A stretch of DNA of 46,588 nucleotides from Prolixibacteraceae bacterium (lineage in GTDB: Bacteria; Bacteroidota; Bacteroidia; Bacteroidales; Prolixibacteraceae). Both the position numbers and the translations under genes were made by a program. Below, piece after piece: positions 16,758-25,327 of this stretch. Under the pieces are notes generated by a model, which did no database searches, was not told where the DNA came from, and worked only from the letters and a program-made list of their open reading frames with translations. The stretch spans positions 1-46,588 of the forward strand of contig CANJNY010000024.1 in assembly GCA_947475715.1 (NCBI GenBank). Direction: 5' to 3'. Numbering within the stretch: position 1 is the stretch's first letter; each line of letters starts with the position of its first letter.

Positions 16758-18266
16758 ATGGAAAATAAATCTGCAGGTAATTGGATCAGGAACATTATTG
16801 TTCAGGAGGAAATTGACAAATACCTTGTCAACGGGAAAGATTTTATTGATTCCAATGAAATCTTCACGAAACTCACCAACAATATTAATCCATCCAAAGA
16901 ACGGGTAAGGGAAATTCTTCAGAAATCACTTTCTGTTAAAACGTTGGCACCCGATGAGACTGCCGCCTTACTTAACGTTACTTCACCGGAAATATGGGAG
17001 GAGATATTCCATACAGCTCTTGAGGTGAAGAAAAAGGTTTATGATAATCGAATTGTATTTTTTGCCCCGCTGTATTGTTCTAATCTTTGCGTAAATAATT
17101 GTGCCTATTGTGGATTTCGGGAAGCCAATGACCAGGAGATTAGGCGCATACTTACCTTTGATGAGATCAAGCTTGAAACTGTCTCCGTTTTAAAGGAGGG
17201 TCACAAAAGGTTAATCCTTGTTTTTGGAGAACATTACCGTTCAGATGTTGATTATATGGCGGCTGCTGTTAAAGCGGTATATAGCGTTTCGGAAATTGCA
17301 GCTCAATCGGGACGTCCCTCTTCGATAAGGCGCGTCAATATTAATGCAGCACCCATGGAGATTGCTAAATTAAGGATTCTAAAAGGGGCGGGGATCGGTA
17401 CCTATCAGGTTTTTCAGGAAACTTATCATCCTCAAACTTATCATGATGTTCATCCGCAAAATACATTGAAAGGAAATTATCGCTGGAGGCTATATGCACT
17501 TCATCGTGCTATGGAATCCGGTATTGATGACGTGGCAATCGGGGCACTTTTCGGATTGTATGATTGGCGCTTTGAGGTTATGGGATTACTTTACCATACC
17601 CTTGACCTGGAACGTCATTTTGGAGTGGGTCCGCATACGATCTCTTTTCCACGTATGACACCTGCCTCCGGCTCCAAATTGTCTTCCGATTCTCCATGGA
17701 ATGTATCGGATGATGATTTTATGAAACTTGTGGCAGTATTGAGGCTTTCGGTTCCTACAGCTGGTATGATCGTTACGGCCCGCGAGAAGGCTTCAATAAA
17801 AAAAGCGGTAATTCAACTTGGATGTACCCAAACGGATGCATCAACCAGAATAGGAATCGGTGCATACAGTGACCAGAAAAGAGAGACAGACCTCGATACC
17901 AGTCAGTTCACAATAGGAGATCCGCGCGATCTTGATCAGGTGATTCAGGAGGTCGCCAAAATGGGTTTTATTGCCTCCTTTTGTACTGCTGGCTATCGCT
18001 GCGGCAGAACAGGCGAAACAATTATGGGGATGCTAAGTCACTGTGATGAAGGTAAATTCTGTAAGCTAAATGCGGTACTCACTTTTCGTGAATACCTTAG
18101 CGATTATGCTTCTGATGAGACACGCCAAATAGGAGAGTCGCTAATAATGAAAGAGATAGGAGAAATTGAATCCATGGATTATTTCAAAAATAAACCTCAT
18201 CTTCTGCATAAATTCCGTGCCGAATACAGCGAAATCCTAGGCGGTAAACGAGATTTGTTTTTGTAG
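16758..18266 (+). CDS. hydG: [FeFe] hydrogenase maturation radical SAM tyrosine lyase HydG (variant cluster motif)
   Basis: The start at 16758 is chosen because the promoter overlaps the longer ORF; it gives 502 residues, slightly above the usual 470. The radical SAM motif C-x3-C-x2-C is Cys111/115/118 (LCVNNCAYCGF). The barrel carries HydG-specific segments such as NINAAPM, GIGTYQVFQETYH, ALFGLYDWRFEVMGLLYH, GVGPHTISFPR and RIGIGAYSD, which separate it from ThiH. HydG splits tyrosine to p-cresol, CO and cyanide, and builds an Fe(CO)2CN unit on a C-terminal cluster held by C-x2-C-x22-C. Here that motif reads Cys409-T-A-Gly412 with Cys435 in place and an extra Cys415. The second ligand is thus replaced by Gly, with a cysteine three residues on. 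No hydA, hydE or hydF lies nearby. Confidence 0.9.
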   Translation: MENKSAGNWIRNIIVQEEIDKYLVNGKDFIDSNEIFTKLTNNINPSKERVREILQKSLSVKTLAPDETAALLNVTSPEIWEEIFHTALEVKKKVYDNRIVFFAPLYCSNLCVNNCAYCGFREANDQEIRRILTFDEIKLETVSVLKEGHKRLILVFGEHYRSDVDYMAAAVKAVYSVSEIAAQSGRPSSIRRVNINAAPMEIAKLRILKGAGIGTYQVFQETYHPQTYHDVHPQNTLKGNYRWRLYALHRAMESGIDDVAIGALFGLYDWRFEVMGLLYHTLDLERHFGVGPHTISFPRMTPASGSKLSSDSPWNVSDDDFMKLVAVLRLSVPTAGMIVTAREKASIKKAVIQLGCTQTDASTRIGIGAYSDQKRETDLDTSQFTIGDPRDLDQVIQEVAKMGFIASFCTAGYRCGRTGETIMGMLSHCDEGKFCKLNAVLTFREYLSDYASDETRQIGESLIMKEIGEIESMDYFKNKPHLLHKFRAEYSEILGGKRDLFL

Positions 18267-18448
18267 TGCACTTCTGTAAATATTATTAACCTGAGCTTTG
18301 AACAGTAAAGTTAAATTCAGAATGAACTTTGTTTTGTTCGGGTGGTGGTGAATTTCTATTTATTTCTTAACATTACAAGGTTATTTTGTATATTTTAACC
18401 TCTCTCAATAATTTGAAACAGTTCATTTTTTTAGCATAAACTAACTTT

Positions 18449-20389
18449 ATGAAGTATATCACTTTTAAATTTTTTCTGTTCTCTTTGTTTATTTCCTCAG
18501 TTTGTTATTCACAGAACTATCTTGCAACATCACCGGATAAAAAGATAAATGTCACCATTAACAATTCTGAAAAACTAACCTATGCCGTTACTTTTAATGG
18601 GAAGGATCTGATTCAGGAATCATCCCTCGGATTTGAGTTCAAAAATGAACCTTCGATGAATCGAGGATTTGCAGTGATCGACCATCGGGAAAAGGTAGTG
18701 AATGAAACCTGGAAACCGGTTGTTAAATCCAAACATGCGGTAGTTGTAAATAATTTCAGTGAACTTCAGCTTCTGCTTCATGAGAAATCGGGGTTAATGC
18801 GTCAAATGGAACTTACCTTCAGGGTTTACAATGATGGGGTTGCCTTTCGCACCAAACTTTTTCGCAGCGAGAAGAACGGGAACCGTCAGATCACAAAGGA
18901 GCTGACAACATTTAAAATTCCGGGGAATCCTAAGGCCTGGGTGGTAGAGTACGGGAAGTATTCGACTTCACAGGAGTCTGAATTTTTTGAACGTCCATTA
19001 AGTTATGTATCCGATAAAACGATAGCCGGATTACCAATGCTTTTAGACTATGGTAACCAGTGCTGGGTTGCAATAACCGAAGCTGTGATTGATAATTATC
19101 CTGCCTTTTATATTGGTACAAATGGCAAACAGAATGTGCTCACCACGAAGCTTGTTCCGCTTCCGGGTGAAGATGAAGCAGGGGTTAAAGCCCGTTTTAA
19201 TGATGAGGTTTATACGCCCTGGAGAGTTATTATGGTCGGTGATAATCCGGGAAAGCTTATCGAATCGGAGATTGTTCAGAACCTGAATGAACCTTGTGCA
19301 ATAACAGATCCATCGTGGATTAAACCGGGTATAAGTGCCTGGGACCATTGGTGGAGTGGAGAGGTTAAAATGGAGATGGCTGTAATTAAACAATATATTG
19401 ATTTTGCCTCCGAAATGGGGTGGCCCTATATGCTTGTCGATTGGCAATGGTATGGTAAATATGCTGTTCCGGAGGCTGATATCACGAAGGAGGCTCCTCA
19501 GATCAATATGGCTGAGCTTATCCGATATGCCAATACAAAAAATGTTAAGCTCATTCTTTGGCTTTACAACAGCGATGTTAACCGGAATTCAGCTTATAAA
19601 AAAGCATTTCCGTTGTATCAAAAATGGGGAATTGCAGGGATAAAAATTGACTTTATGGATCGTGATGACCAGGATATGGTCAACTGGTACCACGACATCA
19701 TTAAATGTGCTGCTGAAAATCACCTGTTGGTCGATTTTCATGGAGCCTACAAACCCGATGGGATTATCCGAACCTATCCCAATATGATTACCCGCGAAGG
19801 GGTTATGGGTAATGAATATTATAAATTCTCCGATAAGATGAGTCCTGAGCATAATGTTAAACTGGCCTTTACCCGAATGCTCGCCGGACAAATGGACTAT
19901 ACCCCCGGTGGATTTTTGAATGTGACCAAAGCAGGATACAAAAACCAATCTCCTGCATTGGTTTGGAATACCCGTGCAGCAGAGCTTTCGAAGTTTGTGA
20001 TTTACGAAAGCCCGCTAACTGTGGTTTGTGATCATCCTGACCATATTGTTAATCAGCCGGGTGCCGAATTTTTGAAAATTGTTCCCACGACATGGGATGA
20101 CATTCATTTTCTTGACGGGTACCCGGGAGATTTCGTGGCCTTGGCGAAAAAAACCGGTAAGGATTGGTTTGTGGGTATTATGAATAATAGCAAGATGAAG
20201 GAGGTTACGATCAAACTCGATTTTATTCAATCCGGATCATTGCTTATGGAGATCTGGGCTGACGCAGATGATGCCAATGTATCACCCAAAAATCTGAAGA
20301 TTTCATCACAGTATGTTAGTCAAGGAGATGTTATAACGGTAAAGATGGCAAATAATGGAGGATGGGTAGCCAGAATAAAGGGTATTTAA
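18449..20389 (+). CDS. Glycoside hydrolase family 97 (probable retaining alpha-galactosidase type)
   Basis: A signal peptide (about residues 1-21) precedes the standard GH97 order: an N-terminal beta-supersandwich (about 25-285), a (beta/alpha)8 barrel (about 290-560) and a C-terminal sheet. The length of 646 fits the family. The barrel has ISAWDHWWSG, then MLVDWQWYG, then IKIDFMDRDDQ with Asp401 in the position used as nucleophile by retaining members. TREGVMGNE (448-456) should carry the acid/base Glu. Inverting SusB-type enzymes use a glutamate base elsewhere, so I infer retaining alpha-galactosidase-like activity, not alpha-glucosidase activity. It is a periplasmic calcium-dependent enzyme. 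An MFS gene follows after 23 bases and probably imports the product. Confidence 0.92.
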   Translation: MKYITFKFFLFSLFISSVCYSQNYLATSPDKKINVTINNSEKLTYAVTFNGKDLIQESSLGFEFKNEPSMNRGFAVIDHREKVVNETWKPVVKSKHAVVVNNFSELQLLLHEKSGLMRQMELTFRVYNDGVAFRTKLFRSEKNGNRQITKELTTFKIPGNPKAWVVEYGKYSTSQESEFFERPLSYVSDKTIAGLPMLLDYGNQCWVAITEAVIDNYPAFYIGTNGKQNVLTTKLVPLPGEDEAGVKARFNDEVYTPWRVIMVGDNPGKLIESEIVQNLNEPCAITDPSWIKPGISAWDHWWSGEVKMEMAVIKQYIDFASEMGWPYMLVDWQWYGKYAVPEADITKEAPQINMAELIRYANTKNVKLILWLYNSDVNRNSAYKKAFPLYQKWGIAGIKIDFMDRDDQDMVNWYHDIIKCAAENHLLVDFHGAYKPDGIIRTYPNMITREGVMGNEYYKFSDKMSPEHNVKLAFTRMLAGQMDYTPGGFLNVTKAGYKNQSPALVWNTRAAELSKFVIYESPLTVVCDHPDHIVNQPGAEFLKIVPTTWDDIHFLDGYPGDFVALAKKTGKDWFVGIMNNSKMKEVTIKLDFIQSGSLLMEIWADADDANVSPKNLKISSQYVSQGDVITVKMANNGGWVARIKGI

Positions 20390-20412
20390 CCGAAATCTAA
20401 AGTTTATTTCAA

Positions 20413-21657
20413 ATGACTTTTGCCCGAGACAAGCAATTCAGAAAATTTTGTGCCTATGGATTTTTTAAAAATCTCATTTTTTTCGAGCCTTTTCTGATTC
20501 TGTTTTTGCTTGACGCCAGACTTAACTATACTCAGATCGGTTTATTGGTAGGTTTTCAGATGATCACTCAAAATATTCTTGAAATTCCGGCAGGAATTCT
20601 CGCAGATTCAATGGGGCGTCGACGTACCTTAATGGCATCATTTGCTTTTTATATAGCTGCATTTATTTATTTTTATTTTAGTTTTGGTATTGTGGGTTTT
20701 ACTGTGGCCATGTTTTTATTTGCTTTAGGCGAGGCACTTAGAACAGGGACCCATAAGGCGATGATTTTTCATTATTTGAAACTCCATGGTTGGCAACATG
20801 AAAAGGTGGCCTATTACGGAATAACCCGTGCCTGGTCCCAAAGAGGCTCAGCTCTTTCTGCCTTGATTGCTGCTGGGTTCGTGATTGTTACTCACAATTA
20901 CCGATTGATTTTCCTGCTTTCTGCTATTCCTTATTTTATTGACTTGATTTTGATCTCGACTTATCCAGGGATACTTGACGGATCAAAGTCAGGTTTTCAT
21001 CCTGCTGAAATACGTGAAAATTATTCCCGAAATATCCGCGAGTTTTTTTATTCGTTCAAAAAACCTGGTCTTCTTAAAACGACAATTAATAATTCAATCT
21101 TCTCGGGTTATTACAAGGGGGTTAAGGATTTTCTGCAGCCCATACTGGCTGCTTTGGCTCTGACCCTTCCGGTGATGGTGAAATATTCTGACGAACAACG
21201 CAGTGCAATGGTGGTTGGAATCGTTTATTTTCTCATCTATCAGGTAACAAGTTATGCCTCGCGCCAGGCTTCTGCATTTTCAAAACGGACCAAAAATCTC
21301 CAGCAAGCACTTTCCCTTTCACTTGCAGTAGGGGTAATAGCCGGAATTGTGTGCGGATTGGCATATTATGCCGGATACCCCGCCTTGGCTGTAGTTTTTT
21401 ATATTGTTATCTACCTGATCGAAAATCTTCGCAAACCGATTGCCGTCAGCGAAACGGCTAATCAGCTTGACACAGATATCATGGCTACTGTACTTTCTAC
21501 CGCTTCGCAGTTTGAAACCCTTTTCTCAGCTTTTTTTTCTGCTATGTTGGGAATATTGGCAGATCATTTTGGACTGGGGATCGCAATAGCCTCCGTGTCT
21601 TTAGTGATCCTGCTCACAGCACCGCTATATTTAATTCGTCAAATATCAGTATCCTGA
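20413..21657 (+). CDS. MFS family transporter
   Basis: A 414-residue membrane protein with about 12 helices. The cytoplasmic loop between helices 2 and 3 carries the MFS signature in the form GILADSMGRRRTLM. The central loop is short and charged (YSRNIREFFYSFKKPGLLK). It belongs to the drug/metabolite branch of MFS and not to the sugar-porter family, so substrate identity is open. Its position 23 bases after the GH97 gene suggests cotranscription and handling of a GH97 product. No terminator or promoter is visible in the gap. Confidence 0.87.
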   Translation: MTFARDKQFRKFCAYGFFKNLIFFEPFLILFLLDARLNYTQIGLLVGFQMITQNILEIPAGILADSMGRRRTLMASFAFYIAAFIYFYFSFGIVGFTVAMFLFALGEALRTGTHKAMIFHYLKLHGWQHEKVAYYGITRAWSQRGSALSALIAAGFVIVTHNYRLIFLLSAIPYFIDLILISTYPGILDGSKSGFHPAEIRENYSRNIREFFYSFKKPGLLKTTINNSIFSGYYKGVKDFLQPILAALALTLPVMVKYSDEQRSAMVVGIVYFLIYQVTSYASRQASAFSKRTKNLQQALSLSLAVGVIAGIVCGLAYYAGYPALAVVFYIVIYLIENLRKPIAVSETANQLDTDIMATVLSTASQFETLFSAFFSAMLGILADHFGLGIAIASVSLVILLTAPLYLIRQISVS

Positions 21658-21773
21658 TTTTAAATAATTAATTGATTCTAAATAACATTCGCATCATATA
21701 ATCAGGCAAAATATTATTGTTCTTTTGCCATATTCAAAGTAAAGTTTGTTTCAAATTAAGGTTAACTATCGAT

Positions 21774-23066
21774 ATGAATAAATATTCAAGAGCCTTGTGG
21801 CTCACCATTTTGTTGCTTGTATTTTGGCAATTTTCATTCGCTCAGCTTCTTGCTGACCGGATTAAGGCATTGCCAGGTGTTATGTCGGTGGAAAAAATGG
21901 AACATAATTCTTTTTTTACTGAGGCGTTTATTGTAATGGTAACACAGCCAATCGATCACCTTCACCCTGATTCAGGAAGTTTCGAACAGCGTGTTGTCCT
22001 TTCCAATCTGGGAATTGATAAACCTGTTGTTTTTATAACTGAAGGATACGGTGGCGATTATGGAGCGAGTGCAAAATATCTTAATGAACTATGTCCTTTG
22101 CTGAATGCCAATCAGTTATTTGTTGAACACCGCTTCTTTGGAAAGTCTGTTCCTGATTCGATTAACTGGAATTTTCTTACAGTGGAAAATGCAGCCGCTG
22201 ATCATCACCATATCGTTGAGCTTTTTAAACCACTTTATCAAAAGAAATGGATCAGTACGGGAATAAGTAAAGGTGGAGAGACTGTTCTTTATCACCGTGC
22301 ACTTTACCCCAATGATGTTGAAATTTCTGTTCCTTATGTAGCCCCCCTTAATTTTTCGATTGAAGAGAAACGGCACGATTATTTTATCCGGCATCAGGCA
22401 GGAACTGCCAGGCAGCGCGCTGTAATTGAGCATTTCCAGCTCGAATTACTAAAAAGAAAAAACAATCTGTTGCCCATTTTTAGCCGTTTATGTGATGATA
22501 AAAAATTTCACTTTAGAGCTCAAATCACTGAGATATATGATTTCTGTGTTTTGGAATTTGCCTTTTCTTTCTGGCAGTGGGGGAGATCAGTGTCTGAAAT
22601 TCCACAGGCTGCTGCCACCGATGAGGAATTTTTTAATTATTTGGTTAAAGTCTGTCCTCCCGATTATTTTGACATTGAGAGTGGTAAACCGACCTACCCG
22701 TTTTTTGTTCAGGCCTTAAAGCAGTTAGGCTATTATGGATATAATGCGGATCCTTTTAATGGAGTTATGGCGTTAACCGATACGAAGGGTTATATTTTGA
22801 GACTATTTATGCCTGCAAACACCAGGTTTGAATACGATCCTTCAATGAGCTTGCTTGTAAAAAATTACTTAAAGAAGGATGCTCAAAAGATTTTACTTAT
22901 TTATGGGGGAAATGATCCATGGACGGCTTCTGCAGTAAGCTGTTACGGAAATCATAAGATCCTCAAAGTTGTTCAGCCTGGCGGGAGTCACCGCACCAGG
23001 ATCGGTACACTTCCTTTGGGTCAGCGTCGAAAAGTAATGAAGATATTAAACAAGTGGATTAACTAA
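21774..23066 (+). CDS. Secreted S37 (PS-10)-type tripeptidyl aminopeptidase
   Basis: The start at 21774 gives a protein of 430 residues opening with a clear signal peptide (about residues 1-23). A longer frame from 21717 would bury the signal and is rejected. The alpha/beta-hydrolase triad is visible: Ser165 in GISKGG, an Asp in YGGNDPW and a His in PGGSHRTRI. FITEGYGGDYG and LFVEHRFFGKSVP are typical of S37/S28 prolyl tri- and aminopeptidases. It should cut short peptides from the N-terminus of proteins in the periplasm or outside. It has no operon partner and follows the MFS gene by about 115 bases. Confidence 0.85.
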   Translation: MNKYSRALWLTILLLVFWQFSFAQLLADRIKALPGVMSVEKMEHNSFFTEAFIVMVTQPIDHLHPDSGSFEQRVVLSNLGIDKPVVFITEGYGGDYGASAKYLNELCPLLNANQLFVEHRFFGKSVPDSINWNFLTVENAAADHHHIVELFKPLYQKKWISTGISKGGETVLYHRALYPNDVEISVPYVAPLNFSIEEKRHDYFIRHQAGTARQRAVIEHFQLELLKRKNNLLPIFSRLCDDKKFHFRAQITEIYDFCVLEFAFSFWQWGRSVSEIPQAAATDEEFFNYLVKVCPPDYFDIESGKPTYPFFVQALKQLGYYGYNADPFNGVMALTDTKGYILRLFMPANTRFEYDPSMSLLVKNYLKKDAQKILLIYGGNDPWTASAVSCYGNHKILKVVQPGGSHRTRIGTLPLGQRRKVMKILNKWIN

Positions 23067-23137
23067 TTTTAAGAATTATTAATTGAAGAAATCAAAATTA
23101 ATTAAGTCTAAATCAAATAATAACGCACACTTTATAC

Positions 23138-23145
23138 TAATTTTG
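23138..23145 (+). promoter_or_regulatory. -7 box for the transglycosylase-like/NAGPA-like pair
   Basis: TAATTTTG matches TAnnTTTG, 31 bases before the ATG at 23177. No convincing -33 box was found. Confidence 0.35.
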
Positions 23146-23176
23146 TAAAACTTTTAAAGTAAGAATTCTAAAATAC

Positions 23177-24304
23177 ATGAAATTAGATCTAAAGCGTGAG
23201 GCTTTGCACAATTGGTTCAAATATTTAGGGGGTGGTTTTATCCTGGCTTTTGCCCTGATTGGGTTTTTTCTTACATCGGCATTTTTTGCCATAAAATTGC
23301 ATGTCGCCGATGATCCTGGCGGAGTAGATTATAATGATCGTTATTTCCAGGAAATTAAAGATAAATATGGCAGAGCGACCCTGGATACAAATAAGGTTAA
23401 CAACCGGGAGGCTATCTTTTTTCACAAAGTACTGGTTTTAAATAAATATTATCCTGATAATTCGCAGTTTATTCTGAATGCATATCTTAAAAGTCACAAT
23501 TTGGAGGAGGCAGAACGGATGATTGGGGCGGTTAATATACACATGCAGGACAATAAAAACTACATCTCTGAGCTGCAGGAGTTTGAAAACAGAAGTCTGC
23601 TAGATGGAACCCAAAGAAACAGCGGAAGTGTTTTTGGTTGGATGAATATTGCCGAGTGGGAAGATTTTAAAATTGCGGTTGCAAAGGACAAACTATTGAT
23701 TGACTCGGTGGCAAATCTCACCAATGTTGAGCCACGTCTTATCGTTGCTGTACTTGTCGGGGAACAGATCAGATTATTTAATTCCGATCGCGAAGCCTAT
23801 AAAAGATGGATAAGCCCGCTCAAAGTACTTTCAGTAGAATCAATTTTTTCATTAGGTGTTACGGGTATTAAAGTCGCTACTGCGCAAACTATTGAGCGTA
23901 ATCTAAAAGATAAGCGTTCTGTTTTTTATCTTGGCGAGAAATATGAACGACTACTCGATTTTCGAACTTCCTCAATTGAAGGTGAGCGATTCAGAAGATT
24001 AACCGATTTTAAGAATCATTTTTACTCCTACCTTTATGCCGCTTTGAATATAAAGCAGATCAAAGTGCAGTGGGAGCGGGCCGGTTTTCCTATCGCTGAT
24101 CGCCCGGAAATTCTTGCCACCTTATATAATGTTGGATTTGAAGTATCTGTCCCCAAGGCAAATCCTATCGTAGGCGGTTCAACGATAATGATTCGTCAGA
24201 AACCGTACTCTTTTGGCGCTATTGCCTACGAGTATTACTATTCAGGTGAATTATACGATCTTTTCCCTTTTAAGAGGGCCAAATTTGATTGGAAACATGT
24301 TTAA
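23177..24304 (+). CDS. Membrane-anchored lysozyme-fold protein (DUF1402-like, possible lytic transglycosylase)
   Basis: The 375-residue protein has one N-terminal membrane anchor (about 17-40) and a large periplasmic part. From about 183 it follows the lytic transglycosylase layout: a helix VEPRLIVAVLVGEQIRLF with Glu196 in the catalytic position, then SLGVTGIKVATAQTIE (226-240), which corresponds to the S-x-G-A-x-G-L-M-Q-x-x-P-x-T motif. ILATLYNVGF near 305-315 is a further family feature. DUF1402-like proteins share this pattern. I infer a peptidoglycan-cleaving or peptidoglycan-binding role, but the degenerate GLMQ segment leaves activity uncertain. The downstream NAGPA-like gene overlaps it by 8 bases, so the pair is translationally coupled. 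Confidence 0.6.
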   Translation: MKLDLKREALHNWFKYLGGGFILAFALIGFFLTSAFFAIKLHVADDPGGVDYNDRYFQEIKDKYGRATLDTNKVNNREAIFFHKVLVLNKYYPDNSQFILNAYLKSHNLEEAERMIGAVNIHMQDNKNYISELQEFENRSLLDGTQRNSGSVFGWMNIAEWEDFKIAVAKDKLLIDSVANLTNVEPRLIVAVLVGEQIRLFNSDREAYKRWISPLKVLSVESIFSLGVTGIKVATAQTIERNLKDKRSVFYLGEKYERLLDFRTSSIEGERFRRLTDFKNHFYSYLYAALNIKQIKVQWERAGFPIADRPEILATLYNVGFEVSVPKANPIVGGSTIMIRQKPYSFGAIAYEYYYSGELYDLFPFKRAKFDWKHV

Positions 24305-25157
24305 ATTCGGTTTTCTGAAAGGATTGTCTATTTTGCTTTCAGTGATTTTGGGATTTAACAATGTCTGTTTTGGTGATGATTTACCTAAGGAGGTTATTCC
24401 CCGATGGCTTGAGTTAAAAAGAGGGTTGTCATATTTCGAAACTCAGGCTCCTGAAAAGTCGATTTTGGGTGATTCCCGGATTTTTATTCTCAAAGTAAAT
24501 CCCCTTCTTTGTTCTTTTGGGATCCTCAGTGCTTCTGAAAATATCGGCAATGATCGCTCTGCCGATAGCTGGGCTAAAGATTTTCATGTGAATGTGGTTG
24601 TTAATGCCGGGATGTTTAATATGGTAAATCACCGCACAAACAAAGGATATTTAAAGAACTTTAAACACTATAACAACTCCCGTTTAAATGGTAATTATAA
24701 TGTGATGATGGCTATGAATCCTAAACGATTATCAGATACTTCAATGGTTATCACTGATATGACATGCCGAACCTGGGAATCATTGCAATCAAAGTATCAG
24801 ACATTGTGCCAGGGAATCAGGATGATCGATGGCACTGGCCACCCGATGATATGGGATAAACGACCTGGTCAATCGTGCAGCATGGTTATTGGAGCAACTG
24901 ATGCGGATGGAAATATTTTTTTTGTTTTTACCCGTTCTCCCTATACCCATCAGCAAATGATTGGTTTTCTTTTCCTGCTTATTCCTCAAGTCCGCACTAC
25001 AGTTTACCTCGAAGGAGGGCCTGAAGCAAGTATCTATATTCACACCGGAGATACTGTAATTTCAAAAATTGGAAGTTATGTTTCCACGACGTACGCAAAT
25101 GACAATAACGACCATTTTTGGAAAATCCCTAATGTTATCGGGATAAAAGTAAAGTAA
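24297..25157 (+). CDS. Phosphodiester glycosidase (NAGPA/DUF2233) family protein
   Basis: The start at 24297 gives 286 residues with a signal peptide (MFKFGFLKGLSILLS..., cleaved near residue 26). A start further upstream would put 28 hydrophilic residues before it. The NAGPA pattern is clear: VVNAGMFNM (about 102-110), RMIDGTGHPMIWDKRPGQSC, VIGATDADGNIFFVFTRSPY, and the near-terminal VYLEGGPEAS. Family members cleave GlcNAc or similar sugars from phosphodiester linkages. In bacteria they act on teichoic-like polymers or EPS, and some members bind spore or cell-wall glycans. Coupling with the lysozyme-fold gene points to a cell-envelope substrate. Confidence 0.85.
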   Translation: MFKFGFLKGLSILLSVILGFNNVCFGDDLPKEVIPRWLELKRGLSYFETQAPEKSILGDSRIFILKVNPLLCSFGILSASENIGNDRSADSWAKDFHVNVVVNAGMFNMVNHRTNKGYLKNFKHYNNSRLNGNYNVMMAMNPKRLSDTSMVITDMTCRTWESLQSKYQTLCQGIRMIDGTGHPMIWDKRPGQSCSMVIGATDADGNIFFVFTRSPYTHQQMIGFLFLLIPQVRTTVYLEGGPEASIYIHTGDTVISKIGSYVSTTYANDNNDHFWKIPNVIGIKVK

Positions 25158-25327
25158 CAAATTCAATGGTATTGCCTATTAACCATCGATTAGTTTCCTT
25201 TTTATTTTCTCCCTTTTGAATTTTTGGAATAAGGGAGTTGATTTTACAATATATTTTGTCAATTTGCACAACAGTTTGTCGTTATGTTTTACTGTTACCT
25301 TTATTTGATGAACCTGAAATTATATTT

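Noticed and set aside
16758-18266. ThiH (thiamine thiazole synthase subunit)
   Set aside because: The internal segments (NINAAPM, ALFGLYDWRFEVMGLLYH) and the C-terminal cluster region are those of HydG, and no thi genes are nearby.
19043-19447. Minus-strand 134-codon frame as a gene
   Set aside because: It is antisense to the GH97 gene and has no recognisable sequence.
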